Shown here piece after piece: positions 8,237 to 17,431 of a stretch of DNA of 64,000 nucleotides. Both the position numbers and the translations under genes were made by a program. This DNA is from Amycolatopsis umgeniensis (GTDB lineage Bacteria > Actinomycetota > Actinomycetes > Mycobacteriales > Pseudonocardiaceae). The notes under the pieces are model-generated. The model ran no database searches and had not been told where the DNA came from. It saw only the letters and a program-made list of their open reading frames with translations. The DNA is taken from the NCBI RefSeq assembly GCF_014205155.1, contig NZ_JACHMX010000001.1:8618001-8682000 (forward strand), written 5' to 3'. The number at the start of each line of letters is the position of its first letter. The stretch's first letter is position 1.

Positions 8237-9936
8237 AGCAGCTCCGTTTCACCCATGTACGCCTTGAGCACGGCCGGATCGGCGAGCACTTCGGCCTGGG
8301 GGCCCGACGCCAGCACGCGGCCGAAATCGAGCACGGTGATCGTGTCGCAGACCGACCGCACCAGATCGAGGTCGTGCTCGATGAGCAGCACCGACACCCC
8401 GAACCGCGCGGGGACCTGCCGAAGCCGTTCCCCGAACGCGACGTGCTCCTCGTGCGGGAGACCGGCGGCGGGCTCGTCGAGGAGGAGGACACGCGGCCGC
8501 GCCAGCAGATGCCCGACGACCTCGACCAGCCTGCGGGCGCCGACGTCCACTTGCGACAGTGGGGTGCGGGCCGCGGGGCAGCCGAAGAAGTCCAGGGCCT
8601 CGCCGATCTCGTCGGCGGTGAGCCGTCGCCTGGCGAGGAACTTGAGATAGGCGCCGACCGTCAGCCCCGGCGGGACACGGTCCTGCTGGAACGTCCGGCG
8701 CAGCCCGGCGCGCGCCCGGTTCGACGGCGACCCGGTCAGCGGGCTGCCGCCCAATTCCACTGAACCTTCGGCGTTCGGCAGGAATCCGCTGATCGCGTCG
8801 ACCAGCGTCGACTTGCCGGCGCCGTTCGGTCCGATCACGCCGAGCACCCCGTGTTCCGGTACCGCGATGTCCACCGAGGACAAGGCGGCCACGTGCCCGA
8901 AGTTCACGCTCAGACCGCGCACGGTGAGCACCGGCGGCCCCGGGGACACCGGTTCGACAGTGCTCGCCCCGGCGGCCAGATCGAGTTTCGCGGGCTCCTT
9001 TTTGGACCGCCGGTACCACACCTGCCGCACCGTGGTGCCCAGGTTCCCGCCACTGGCCAGCGCCTGGACGCCGAGCACCCCGAACACCACGAATCCCCAG
9101 TCCTGCGGGATTCCCCAGCGCTTCAGCAGTTCCGGCACGCCGACCCACAGCACCGCGCCGAACACGGCCATGTCGATCAGATGCGCGCCCGACATGATCG
9201 CCAGCACGTACAGCGCCAGCGACTGGATCGCGGTGAAACTGGCCGGGAAGGCCAGTCCGACCTGCCCGGTGAGCAGGCCGCCGCTGATCCCGCCGAGGGT
9301 GGCGCTCACCGCGAACGCGGTCAGTTTCGACGTCCGCACGCTCGTGCCCGCGGCCGCCGTCCCGCGCTCGGAGAACGCCACCGCCTGCCAGGCGCTGCCC
9401 CAGCGCCCGCGGCGCAGGAAGTACACCGCCAGGCAGCACAGCACCAGCACCACGACGGCGAGCTGGAAATAGGACCGGTCGTCGGAGAAGGCGTCCGGCC
9501 GTTCGACCGAGATCCCACCGGAGACACCGGGGAACTGGAGCTGGACCAGGGCGAGGTCGGCCGCGGCGGCGAGCCCCAGCGTGACGACGGCGAGGTTGAT
9601 CCCGCGCAGCCGCAACGCCGGGAGCCCGACGAGCACCCCGACCGCTCCGGCGGCGACACCGCCGAGCAGCAGCCAGGTGAGGAACCCGCCGGGCGCCTGC
9701 GCCTCGTTCAGCGCCGACACCGTCCAGGCACCGACGGCGCCGAAGGTCAGCTGGCACAGCGAGATCATCCCCGCGCTGCCGGTGACCACGCCGAGCCCGA
9801 GCAACGAGATCCCCGCGACGACGGCGCTCATGCCCAGATAGACGAAATACCCGTCGAGCCCGACGCTCAGGCCGTAGCCCACCGCGATCGCCACCAGGGC
9901 CACCACGAACGGCATCCCGCGTTCAGCGAGCCGCAT
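8233..9936 (-). CDS. fused LivM-type permease and LivG-type ATPase
   Basis: A 567-residue two-domain protein. Residues 1 to about 310 form a LivM-like permease with many hydrophobic helices and the conserved LPALRLRGINLAVVTLGLA segment. After a short linker (about 310-340) comes a LivG-type ABC ATPase with IGPNGAGKST, a signature-like region VDVGARRLVEV and Walker B RVLLLDEPAAGL. Permease-ATPase fusions of this type occur in actinobacteria. The ATPase signature lacks the standard LSGGQ, reading LSQVDVGARR, as in some LivG proteins. The gene overlaps livH by 14 bases and livF by 4. Confidence 0.92.
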   Translation of the reverse strand: MRLAERGMPFVVALVAIAVGYGLSVGLDGYFVYLGMSAVVAGISLLGLGVVTGSAGMISLCQLTFGAVGAWTVSALNEAQAPGGFLTWLLLGGVAAGAVGVLVGLPALRLRGINLAVVTLGLAAAADLALVQLQFPGVSGGISVERPDAFSDDRSYFQLAVVVLVLCCLAVYFLRRGRWGSAWQAVAFSERGTAAAGTSVRTSKLTAFAVSATLGGISGGLLTGQVGLAFPASFTAIQSLALYVLAIMSGAHLIDMAVFGAVLWVGVPELLKRWGIPQDWGFVVFGVLGVQALASGGNLGTTVRQVWYRRSKKEPAKLDLAAGASTVEPVSPGPPVLTVRGLSVNFGHVAALSSVDIAVPEHGVLGVIGPNGAGKSTLVDAISGFLPNAEGSVELGGSPLTGSPSNRARAGLRRTFQQDRVPPGLTVGAYLKFLARRRLTADEIGEALDFFGCPAARTPLSQVDVGARRLVEVVGHLLARPRVLLLDEPAAGLPHEEHVAFGERLRQVPARFGVSVLLIEHDLDLVRSVCDTITVLDFGRVLASGPQAEVLADPAVLKAYMGETELL

Positions 9937-10783
9937 CCCACACCTCCTTGCGCTGCGACCAGAGCAGCAGAGCGACGATCACCGCGAACGGCAGGAAATA
10001 CCGCACGACCGAAAGGCCGTCGACCTGCGCGGCCGCACCCTGGATCAGGCCGAGGCCCAGTCCGCCCGCGACAGCGAGGTCCAGCCGGCGGAACCCGCCG
10101 AGCAGGGCCGCCGCCGACGCGGGGACCACCAGCATCGCCAGCGACGTCGCGTCGTTCGACTGCGACGGCGCGACGATCGAGATGACCAGCGTGCTGACCA
10201 CGCCGGTGACAGCCCAGACCGCGATGCTGAGCCGTTTCGCCGGGATGCCCAGCAGTTCCGCCGTCGTCGGGCGTTCGGACAGCGCCCTGAGCTGGACCCC
10301 CGCCGGGGTCCGGCTCAGCACGATCCGGCTGGCCACCGCGACCAGTACGGCCAGCGCGACGGTGACCACGGTGACCTGGCTGATCACCACGCCGCCGACG
10401 GTGAGCGCCGGACCGTCGAGGATCGGGTGGAACGGCTGCGGTTTGTTGCCGAACAGGATGAACGACAACGAGATCAGCAGGAGCAGCACCGCCACGGTGA
10501 CCGCCGAGCGGGTGCCGGTGTCCGCCTCGGCGAGCCACGTGGACACGATCCAGCCGAGCAGCGCGCTGAGCAGCCCGCCGAGCAGGATCCCCGCGATGGT
10601 GGCGAGCCACATCGGCAGTCCCAGGTCGACGGACAGGAACACCGCCACGTAGCAGCCGAACATCCCGGTGGCCGACTGGGCGAAGTTCACCACCCGCACC
10701 AACCGCGACATCAGCGTCAGGCACACCGCCAACACCGCGTACAGTCCGCCGGCGGCCAGGCCTGCCAGCGCTCCCTGCAGCAT
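9923..10783 (-). CDS. livH: branched-chain-type ABC transporter permease (LivH-like)
   Basis: A 286-residue integral membrane permease. The N-terminal segment GALAGLAAGGLYAVLAVCLT followed by VNFAQSATGMFGCYVA is characteristic of LivH-type permeases, and about eight hydrophobic stretches are visible. It forms the transmembrane channel with the LivM half of the adjacent fusion. The ATG at 10783 has AGGAGG five bases upstream. The substrate is set mainly by the binding protein encoded 13 bases upstream. Confidence 0.92.
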   Translation of the reverse strand: MLQGALAGLAAGGLYAVLAVCLTLMSRLVRVVNFAQSATGMFGCYVAVFLSVDLGLPMWLATIAGILLGGLLSALLGWIVSTWLAEADTGTRSAVTVAVLLLLISLSFILFGNKPQPFHPILDGPALTVGGVVISQVTVVTVALAVLVAVASRIVLSRTPAGVQLRALSERPTTAELLGIPAKRLSIAVWAVTGVVSTLVISIVAPSQSNDATSLAMLVVPASAAALLGGFRRLDLAVAGGLGLGLIQGAAAQVDGLSVVRYFLPFAVIVALLLWSQRKEVWDAAR

Positions 10784-10795
10784 CGTTTCCTCCTG

Positions 10796-11974
10796 TTACT
10801 TCTTGGGAATCCGCAGCCAGTCGTTCGCCACGAGTTCCCATTTGTTGGTGCCGGAGGCGAGTTTGATCGGCCAGCCCGCGGTGTTGTCGTGATGGGTTTG
10901 GCCGGGGCCGAAGACGTACGGCGTGCCGACCATCGGATCGGTGATCGGCTTCATCTCGCGCAGCGCCTTGGTCACCGACTCGCGGGTGACGTCACCACTG
11001 ATCCCCTTCGCGACCTCGAGGAAGTACTTCGCCGCCAGGTAACCGCCCTGGCTGAACGAGGTCAGCGGGATGTTGTTCTTCGTCATCAGCTCACGCCAGT
11101 CCTTGTTCTGCGGGCTGGTCGAGTCGGTGAACGGGTAGAACTCGGCGGGGACGTACACCCCGGCACCGGCGTTGGTGATGGCCTTGGCGTAGTTCTCGCT
11201 GTAGACGCTGGTGAGCAGCAGCCACGTGACGTCGTTCCAGCCCTGTGCGGCGGCGGCCTTGAGCTGCCCGATCGAGTCCGGCTCGACCGGGTTCACCGTG
11301 ATCGCCTTGCAACCGGCGTTGCGGGCCTTGACGATGTAGGAGGTGTAGTCGGAACCGCCGTAGGGCACGGTCGCGTCGAGGTACTTGAGCTTCTTGCCGG
11401 TGATGGCCGACCACTCGTCGATGGCCGCCTGATACGAGGGCAGCGTGTTGCCCGCGATCTCCAGCAGCGCGCAGATGTCGTTGAGTTTCAGCGTTTCCGA
11501 GCCGTAGAGCAGGGTCAGCGTCATGTCGTGGTACGGACCGACGTTGGCCGGGGCGATGTTGGGGCTGGTGAAGCACGCCGGGTCCACGCCGATGCCCTGG
11601 ATGGACAGGATCTTTTGCTGCTCGTAGTACTTGTTGTTGATCTCGCACTCGATGAGGCTGGACGAGCCGACCAGCGCCACCGCCTCGTCGCGGCCGACGA
11701 CCTCGCGGGCCGCGGCGGCGGCCGCCGCCGGGTCACCCTTGTCGTCGAGGGCCTTGTACTGGATCTGCCTGCCGTTCACGCCGCCGCTGGCGTTGGCGGC
11801 GTCGAAGACCGCCTTCGCCGCCTGCGACGCTTCGGGGAAGGTGGCCGCGCCGCTCAGCGCGTTGACCGAACCGACCACGATGGGGCCGCTCGAACCGCTT
11901 TCGGCTCCGGCGCAGCCCGCGGTGGCGAGCAGGACGGCCGCGGAGAGGGCGACGATGCGCCGCGCGGGTTTCAC
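10796..11974 (-). CDS. ABC transporter substrate-binding lipoprotein (LivK-like)
   Basis: A 392-residue periplasmic-binding-type protein. The N-terminus has basic residues, a hydrophobic core and a Cys in ATAGCAG that fits a lipobox, so it is probably anchored to the outer face of the membrane. The mature start IVVGSVNALSGAATFP is typical of Peripla_BP_6 family proteins. The GTG at 11974 overlaps the upstream NTF2-like stop as GTGA, which fixes the start. Given the neighbouring amine oxidase and MoaF genes, an amine or aromatic amino acid derivative is a reasonable guess for the ligand. Confidence 0.9.
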   Translation of the reverse strand: MKPARRIVALSAAVLLATAGCAGAESGSSGPIVVGSVNALSGAATFPEASQAAKAVFDAANASGGVNGRQIQYKALDDKGDPAAAAAAAREVVGRDEAVALVGSSSLIECEINNKYYEQQKILSIQGIGVDPACFTSPNIAPANVGPYHDMTLTLLYGSETLKLNDICALLEIAGNTLPSYQAAIDEWSAITGKKLKYLDATVPYGGSDYTSYIVKARNAGCKAITVNPVEPDSIGQLKAAAAQGWNDVTWLLLTSVYSENYAKAITNAGAGVYVPAEFYPFTDSTSPQNKDWRELMTKNNIPLTSFSQGGYLAAKYFLEVAKGISGDVTRESVTKALREMKPITDPMVGTPYVFGPGQTHHDNTAGWPIKLASGTNKWELVANDWLRIPKK

Positions 11975-12363
11975 CGGTTCTCCGCGGCGTTCACGACGGG
12001 CACGGAGTCGACGATCTGCTCGAACGAGGTGACCTTGCCGTCGTCGAACTTCCACACGTGCGCGACGCGGGCGGTGAACGAGCGGCCGGTCTCGCGGTGC
12101 TTGCCCTGGTAGGTGCCGATGCCGATCACCGTGTCACCCGCGTCGGCGAGCTCATCGAGTGCGAAACCGTAGCCGTCCCAGTCGTTCGCGATCGCGCCGA
12201 AGACCTTTTCCTTGACCTCGTCCGGGCCGGTGTAGGTGCCGGCGTAGGGGAATCCGGCGGCCTCCGTCCAGGTGGTCTCGGGACCGAGCGGGGCCAGCAT
12301 GCCCGCCAGATCGCCCCGGTCGCTCGCGGCGTAATGCGCGGCGATGATGTCTGAATTGGACAC
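11971..12363 (-). CDS. NTF2-like (SnoaL-type) protein
   Basis: A 130-residue protein with the cone-shaped NTF2-like fold pattern: an N-terminal helix (HYAASDRGDLAGMLAPL), then strands ending in ARVAHVWKFDDGKVTSFEQI. Members act as isomerases, hydrolases or ligand-binding proteins; no specific activity is evident. The GTG start at 12363 has GGAG upstream and lies 9 bases after the MoaF-like stop. Membership in the transporter operon suggests a role in substrate handling. Confidence 0.82.
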   Translation of the reverse strand: MSNSDIIAAHYAASDRGDLAGMLAPLGPETTWTEAAGFPYAGTYTGPDEVKEKVFGAIANDWDGYGFALDELADAGDTVIGIGTYQGKHRETGRSFTARVAHVWKFDDGKVTSFEQIVDSVPVVNAAENR

Positions 12364-12372
12364 TTGAGCTCC

Positions 12373-13140
12373 TTAGACCGGTTGCGCGTCCGGATAAGAG
12401 ACGGCGCCGAGTGGGTAGATGTGCCCGCCCGCGCGGGAGTGTTCGGACCGGCCGTCGCCGGTGATGCCGAGGAAGACGCCGGTGGTCTTCAGCGCGTAGC
12501 CGAGGTCGTGCAGCCAGACGCTGGCCACGGCGATGCGGAATTCGCGGAAGCAGAACAGGTAGAGCCCGTCCTGGAACTTCCACACCGTCGAAAGGTCCAT
12601 GTCGCCGTGGCCGCGCTGCACGCCTTCGAGGCATTGCCAGGCATAGCGTTGCGAGGACACGTATACGTGCTCGTAGAGGTGTTCCGGGCTGTAGCGGTAG
12701 ACGTTGCGCTTGCCGATCAGATCGCGCGACGGCCCCGGCTGCTCGCCGGTCGGCGCGCCAGCGTCGGTGGTGCCGGACCAGAACGTCTGGGAGACACGGG
12801 GAAGACCCTCGACGTCCTCGGTGCCGATCACCGAACGCACGGCGAGCGCGCGATGTGTCGTCGTGGAGAAGACGACGGTGAGCGCTTCACCTTCCACGCT
12901 GGCATGGGGGAGATTAACGAAGAAAACGTCTTCCCGGACGGCGACCGCGTCGTACGGATCCTTGATGCCGTTGCAGGTGACGGTTTCAGCGTCCTCGAAC
13001 CGCAGCGCGAGCGTCGCTCCGTCGTCGAGGGTGACGGTGAGCTCGCGTCCCGACAGGTCCGCGTTCGGCAGGCGGTAGGTGGCTATTCCGGCGGCGAACT
13101 CGTCATACGTGCGCCACTGTTCCTCGGGTGCTTCGGGCAT
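12373..13140 (-). CDS. MoaF-family protein (copy 2)
   Basis: A 255-residue MoaF-like protein. The central motif YSPEHLYEHVYVSSQRYAWQ closely matches YSTEHAYEHVYLSPHWYTWQ of the copy at 3048-3839, while the N-terminal halves differ more. That points to an old duplication or separate acquisition and not a recent copy. It lies between the AraC regulator and the NTF2-like gene in the Liv operon. As with copy 1, the family is linked to amine oxidase loci but its reaction is unknown. Confidence 0.82.
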   Translation of the reverse strand: MPEAPEEQWRTYDEFAAGIATYRLPNADLSGRELTVTLDDGATLALRFEDAETVTCNGIKDPYDAVAVREDVFFVNLPHASVEGEALTVVFSTTTHRALAVRSVIGTEDVEGLPRVSQTFWSGTTDAGAPTGEQPGPSRDLIGKRNVYRYSPEHLYEHVYVSSQRYAWQCLEGVQRGHGDMDLSTVWKFQDGLYLFCFREFRIAVASVWLHDLGYALKTTGVFLGITGDGRSEHSRAGGHIYPLGAVSYPDAQPV

Positions 13141-13180
13141 GCGGTCATCGTCGAGGCGACCGCCGGGGGAGGGCCAGCTG

Positions 13181-14161
13181 TCACGCGCTGGGCGGCAACA
13201 ACCGATCGCTCACGGTCAAGCCACGGCGCAGTTCGCTCGGCGAGCGGCCGAATTCCGTCTTGAACACCCGGCTGAAATGCGGCGCGTCGACGAAACCCCA
13301 CTTCGCCGCGATGGCGGCGACGGGCCTCGAAGCGTGTACGGGGTCCAGCAATTCACGGCGGCAGTGTTCCAGGCGCCGGGTGCGGATCCAGCCGGAGACG
13401 GTCGTGCCCTGTTCGTGGAAGAGGCCGTGCAGATGCCGGGTGGATATGTAGTGCTCGGCGGCGATCTGCGCCGGTCCGAGGTCGGTGGAGGAGAGGTTGG
13501 TGTCGATGTAGGCGAGCACGCGGCGCATCAGTTCGTGATGCGGCCCGGCCGTCGTGCGGGCGAGGTCGAGTTCACTCGCGAACAGCGTGGCGAGCAGATC
13601 GACCGCCGTATGCGCGAGCCGGACGCCCGCCGGACCGCCGAGCTGGTCGAGGTTGCTGCCGAGTTGCGCGAGGAAGGGCACCACCACGTTGCCCATCCCT
13701 CGTTTGCCCGACATCGGGACCGCGGTCAGCTGGCCGACCAGGTCACGGGGGAGATCGATGAGGCGCTGCGGGAACATCACGACGAGCGTGCGGAAATCCT
13801 CTTCGAACGCCAGGGAATACGGGCGGTGCGTGTCGTACAACGCCACGTCACCGGGGCGCAGCATGGCTTCGCGGTTGTCCTGCACCAGCAGCCCGGTCCC
13901 GGACAGGATCAGGCTCAGCTTGTAGTAGTGCCTGTCCGCCCTGGCGATGAGTTCGGGCGTCCGTTCGACGACGTGCGCCGACGCGGTCACTTCGGTCAGT
14001 TGCACGTCGTCGGCGCCGCACGAGCGGATGCGGCCGCGGAAGTGGTCACGGTGCTCGCTCGTCACGTGCAGCGGCACGAAGGAGTGCGACACCACCGTGC
14101 GGAAATCCGTGAAATCTCGCGCGACCATGGTGGTGGTCGGGTCGGCGGTGGCGGTGGTCAC
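13181..14161 (-). CDS. AraC-family regulator (FeaR-like architecture)
   Basis: A 326-residue protein with an N-terminal AraC_binding_2 cupin-like sensor (about residues 20-200) and a C-terminal pair of helix-turn-helices ending in AAKWGFVDAPHFSRVFKTEFGRSPSEL, the classical AraC signature. FeaR, the activator of the E. coli tyramine oxidase genes, has this architecture, which fits the amine locus. I prefer GTG at 14161, preceded by AGGTGA; an upstream TTG at 14227 would add 22 residues across the A/T-rich promoter-like stretch. It heads the Liv operon, 40 bases before the MoaF gene. Confidence 0.88.
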   Translation of the reverse strand: MTTATADPTTTMVARDFTDFRTVVSHSFVPLHVTSEHRDHFRGRIRSCGADDVQLTEVTASAHVVERTPELIARADRHYYKLSLILSGTGLLVQDNREAMLRPGDVALYDTHRPYSLAFEEDFRTLVVMFPQRLIDLPRDLVGQLTAVPMSGKRGMGNVVVPFLAQLGSNLDQLGGPAGVRLAHTAVDLLATLFASELDLARTTAGPHHELMRRVLAYIDTNLSSTDLGPAQIAAEHYISTRHLHGLFHEQGTTVSGWIRTRRLEHCRRELLDPVHASRPVAAIAAKWGFVDAPHFSRVFKTEFGRSPSELRRGLTVSDRLLPPSA

Positions 14162-14196
14162 GAGGTCACCTCGCAGCATCGGGGGGTGAATTTCAT

Positions 14197-14215
14197 ATAC
14201 GATAAGCGATACGAT
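14197..14215. promoter_or_regulatory. direct repeat ATACGAT upstream of the AraC gene
   Basis: Two copies of ATACGAT (14197-14203 and 14209-14215) lie 12 bases apart in an unusually A/T-rich stretch 36 bases upstream of the proposed AraC start. Direct repeats are the usual AraC binding format, so this may be an autoregulatory site or contain promoter elements. Confidence 0.4.
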
Positions 14216-14241
14216 GCTGCCGGGCAATGATCGCGGCGAGG

Positions 14242-14724
14242 TCAGTCGGCGAGGCGGAACAGGAGGGTCCTCGGGTCCACGTCGACGGGTACCACCGTGC
14301 CCGTTTCGTAGCGGCCGACGTCCTCGGTGAGCACTCGTGCGCTGAACGGGGTCACCCCGGGACCGGTGACGACGAGGTCGACGTCGTCCGCCGGAGTGCT
14401 CACCTCGCCGACCCAGATCCGCTTGCTGGAAACGACTTCCGCGGTCGCGCGGACACCCTTCCGGTCGAGTCCGCGATGGGCTTCACGAGCCCTGGCGTTC
14501 TGCCAGAGGTGTGACCCGACGGTGCCGAACCCGCCGAGCGTGAACACGGTGCCCATGGCGATGACGACCAGGCGGTCGTCATCGCCGGGATCGAAATGGG
14601 TGCTGATCCAGAGCAGCCCGGGGCCGATCAGGACCATCACGGTCATGAAGAAGCCCATCAGGCACCCGAACATGGTGAAGACGGGTAATTCGGGGGCTTC
14701 CTTGCCTTCGCGATCCGTCGTCAC
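14242..14724 (-). CDS. two-helix membrane protein, DUF3592-like
   Basis: A 160-residue protein. Two hydrophobic helices (about residues 16-42 and 52-70) precede a soluble part containing RKGVRATAEVVSSKRIWVG and PVDVDPRTLLFRL, a pattern like the small DUF3592 membrane proteins of actinobacteria. The GTG start at 14724 is the first in frame. Function unknown. It follows the AraC regulator on the same strand upstream of it and is probably a separate unit. Confidence 0.7.
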   Translation of the reverse strand: MTTDREGKEAPELPVFTMFGCLMGFFMTVMVLIGPGLLWISTHFDPGDDDRLVVIAMGTVFTLGGFGTVGSHLWQNARAREAHRGLDRKGVRATAEVVSSKRIWVGEVSTPADDVDLVVTGPGVTPFSARVLTEDVGRYETGTVVPVDVDPRTLLFRLAD

Positions 14725-14815
14725 GGGCGTGACGTTACTGACCGGTTTCCTCGGCCGGTCCGGTAAAAATGCCCGCTTGGGCGTTGCTGACGAGGCCCGA
14801 AACCGACGTCTCGGT

Positions 14816-15790
14816 TTACGCGCGGGAACTGGCCGACCTTTTCGTACGCGCCGTGAGCCCGCCGGCGAGCGAGGCGAGGAGTTCGTAGGAGCGGCGGCGG
14901 TCGGTGTGGTGGAAGAGCGGTGTGGTCACCATGATTTCGGCGGTGCCGGTTTCGTCGAGGATCTGTTGCAGCTTTCCGGTCAGGGTGGCCGGGCTTCCGG
15001 TGAGCACGGCGCCGGAACGCTTCGCGATTTCCGCGCGATCATCGGCGGTGTAAGGGAAGGCCGCCGCTTCCTCGGGGCTGGGCAGCTGAATGCGGTTGCC
15101 GCGGATCCGGCTGAGCACCTTCAGCCGGGTCGATCCGGCGAGCCACTCGGCGCGTTCGTCGTCCTCGGCGGCGATGACGGAGACGCTGACCAAATCGGCC
15201 TCGACCGGTGCGTCCGGTGCCAGGTGATGCGCGAAGGCGTATTTGATGCCGCGTTCGGCGGCGAGCGCCGCGCTTGCGGGGGAGCGGCCGAGCAACCACA
15301 GCGCCGGCACGTTGCCGCCGAGTACGGGAATCGCTTTGACCTCGGCGTCCTCGGGTGGGTCCAGGTATCCCCGGAGTTCGTCGAGCTGTGCGCCGAAGTC
15401 CTTCGTCCTTTGTGGACTGAGGGCGGCGGAGGCCGCTTTCGATCCGCCCGGTGCGCGTCCGATGCCGAGATCGATCCGCCCCGGATGCAGGGCGGCGAGG
15501 GTCCCGAACTGTTCGGCGACCACGAGTGGCGCGTGATTCGGCAGGAGCACTCCGCCCGCGCCGACCCGCAGGCGTCGCGTGGCGTTCGCGAGATGGGCGA
15601 TCAAGACGGCCGGTGCGGAACTGGCGACGCCGCGCATGCCGTGATGCTCGGGGACCCAGTAGCGGTGATAGCCGAGGTCTTCGGCGAGGCGCGCGAGGTC
15701 GACGGTGTTGAGCAGGGCCTGGCGCGGTGTCGAGCCCTGGACGATGGGCGAGGTGTCCAGGACCGAGAGAGCCGGGGGCGTGGGAGCCAT
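14816..15790 (-). CDS. LLM-class flavin-dependent oxidoreductase
   Basis: A 324-residue luciferase-like monooxygenase. The N-terminal [18 protein letters not shown] and [12 protein letters not shown] segments are typical of the MsnO8-type single-component group, which uses reduced FMN or F420. The ATG at 15790 has AGGAAGG immediately upstream. It stands alone, separated from the P450 gene by a palindromic repeat. Substrate not predictable. Confidence 0.88.
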   Translation of the reverse strand: MAPTPPALSVLDTSPIVQGSTPRQALLNTVDLARLAEDLGYHRYWVPEHHGMRGVASSAPAVLIAHLANATRRLRVGAGGVLLPNHAPLVVAEQFGTLAALHPGRIDLGIGRAPGGSKAASAALSPQRTKDFGAQLDELRGYLDPPEDAEVKAIPVLGGNVPALWLLGRSPASAALAAERGIKYAFAHHLAPDAPVEADLVSVSVIAAEDDERAEWLAGSTRLKVLSRIRGNRIQLPSPEEAAAFPYTADDRAEIAKRSGAVLTGSPATLTGKLQQILDETGTAEIMVTTPLFHHTDRRRSYELLASLAGGLTARTKRSASSRA

Positions 15791-15874
15791 TCGGTCCTTC
15801 CTGTCTTCGCCTGACCTGCCTGGGGGTGGCGGGTTGTGCGGCCGCCGCGAGATAGCTCCAGTCTCGGGCCCTGA

Positions 15875-15930
15875 TGTCGTGAAAGCCACTTTCGGGACAT
15901 CAGACGTCCTGAAAGTGGCTTTCGCGACAC
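15875..15930. repeat. GTGTCGCGAAAGCC palindromic repeat, copy 2
   Basis: Arms at 15875-15898 and 15906-15929 with the same 7-base centre (ATCAGAC) as copy 1. Two bases differ from copy 1 at separate points, leaving two imperfect pairs in the stem, so this copy has begun to diverge. It lies between the P450 and LLM genes, both on the minus strand. Confidence 0.85.
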
Positions 15931-15967
15931 CCGAAGCCAATGGCTGCGATCACCACTCACGAGGCAA

Positions 15968-17302
15968 TCAGGCGAGTGCGGCGGGAAGCGTTTCGAAACC
16001 GCGCAGGATCCGGGTCTGCCGTCGCTTCGCTCTGCCCAGGAGCCGCAGGTCGGGGAATCGTTCGAAGATCGACCGCAGCCCGATCTCCCCTTCCATCCTC
16101 GCCAGCGAAGCGCCGAGGCAGTAGTGCCGCCCGGCGCCGAAGGACACGTGATCCCGCGCGTTCGCCCGCGTGACGTCGAACGAGGAGGGGTCTTCGAAGA
16201 TCTCCGGATCCCGGTTCGCGCCCGCGAGCACGGTGCTGACGATCGCCCCGCGGTCGATGGGCTTGCCGCCGATCTCCGTGTCGCGTGCGCACAGCCTGCC
16301 GGTGAGCAGGACGGGCGGGTCGTAGCGGAGGATCTCGTCGGTCGCGTTGCTCCACAACTCGGGGTTCCCGCGCAGCTTTTCGAGCTGATCCGGATTCCGG
16401 GTGAGCAGGGCGATGCCGTTGCCGAGGAGGTTGACGGTGGTCTCGAACCCGGCCGCCAGCACCAATCCCGCGGTGGCCTTGAGTTCCCGCTCAGTCAGGC
16501 CGACACCGTCCTCGCGGGCGGCGATCAGCTTGCTGAGCAGGTTGTCGCCGGGATTCGTCCGCAGTTTCTCCAGATGCAGGGTGAGCCACGAGTCGAACTC
16601 GGCGAGCGTCGCTTCGACGGTCCGGAAGGTCCGCCACGGCAGCCCGAGGTCGAGGCTCGGGGCCGCGGCGCCGCCCAGCGCGAGCACCTTGTCCCGTTCT
16701 TCCGGCGGGACACCGAGGATCTGGCTGATGACGGTGACCGGCAGGAGCCCGCAGTACTGCTCGACGAGGTCGACGGGGTTCGCCGGGTCGAGGCCGTCGA
16801 GCAGTTCGTCGGCGATGGCCTGCGTACGGTGCCGCAGTTGTTCGACCGCGCGGGCGGTGAAGACGCGCGTGACGAGTTTCCGGTAGCGGGTGTGGTCGGG
16901 CGGTTCGCTGGCGAGCAGCGACGGCGGTTCGATCGGATGGATCAAGCCGGATGCCGACCAGGCGACGAGCCGGTTGAGCAACGGGTTGTCCGGGACGAAC
17001 CGCACGGATTTGAACGCGTCGCTGGTGAGGATTTCCTTGCAGGCCGAATGCCGCGTGGTCACGTGCCCGACCCGGGTGCTGGCGATGGCGCCGTGCGAGC
17101 GGATCTCGTCGAACAACCCGGTCAGGTCCGCGCCACCGCTCGCCTCGACGGACAGCCTGCCCTGGAGATCGCCCCGGCGTGCCGCGGCCCGCAGGGCCAC
17201 CCGGGGGATCGCGTGGCCGATGCTCCAGCGGGTGACCGGTTTGGCGATTTCCCCCGCCCGGCGCAGGAACGTCCGTGCGGGAGTGGTCTTGAGTGCGAAC
17301 AT
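15968..17302 (-). CDS. cytochrome P450
   Basis: A 444-residue class I bacterial P450. The haem loop FGAGRHYCLGASLARME places the axial ligand at Cys395; the I-helix motif AAGFETT and the K-helix EILR are present. It is somewhat longer than the usual 400 residues because of a 45-residue N-terminal extension rich in Arg and Ala, with no clear membrane anchor. No ferredoxin or reductase gene is adjacent, so redox partners must come from elsewhere. The ATG at 17300-17302 is unambiguous in frame. The substrate cannot be inferred; nothing around it indicates a natural-product cluster. Confidence 0.93.
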   Translation of the reverse strand: MFALKTTPARTFLRRAGEIAKPVTRWSIGHAIPRVALRAAARRGDLQGRLSVEASGGADLTGLFDEIRSHGAIASTRVGHVTTRHSACKEILTSDAFKSVRFVPDNPLLNRLVAWSASGLIHPIEPPSLLASEPPDHTRYRKLVTRVFTARAVEQLRHRTQAIADELLDGLDPANPVDLVEQYCGLLPVTVISQILGVPPEERDKVLALGGAAAPSLDLGLPWRTFRTVEATLAEFDSWLTLHLEKLRTNPGDNLLSKLIAAREDGVGLTERELKATAGLVLAAGFETTVNLLGNGIALLTRNPDQLEKLRGNPELWSNATDEILRYDPPVLLTGRLCARDTEIGGKPIDRGAIVSTVLAGANRDPEIFEDPSSFDVTRANARDHVSFGAGRHYCLGASLARMEGEIGLRSIFERFPDLRLLGRAKRRQTRILRGFETLPAALA

Positions 17303-17431
17303 CAGGACTCCGTCCGTGCGGGTTCCTTCGAAGGTATCGGAACTACCTGTCAGTAGCTAGCGCTCGCGACATCTGCGAATCCGCGCTCCGCTCGGTAATG
17401 TTCTGCACTTCCAGCGGGCCGGGGAGTGCTT

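Noticed and set aside
15968..17302. P450 as part of a natural-product cluster
   Set aside because: No synthase, NRPS, terpene cyclase, ferredoxin or glycosyltransferase is adjacent; the neighbours are housekeeping or stand-alone genes.
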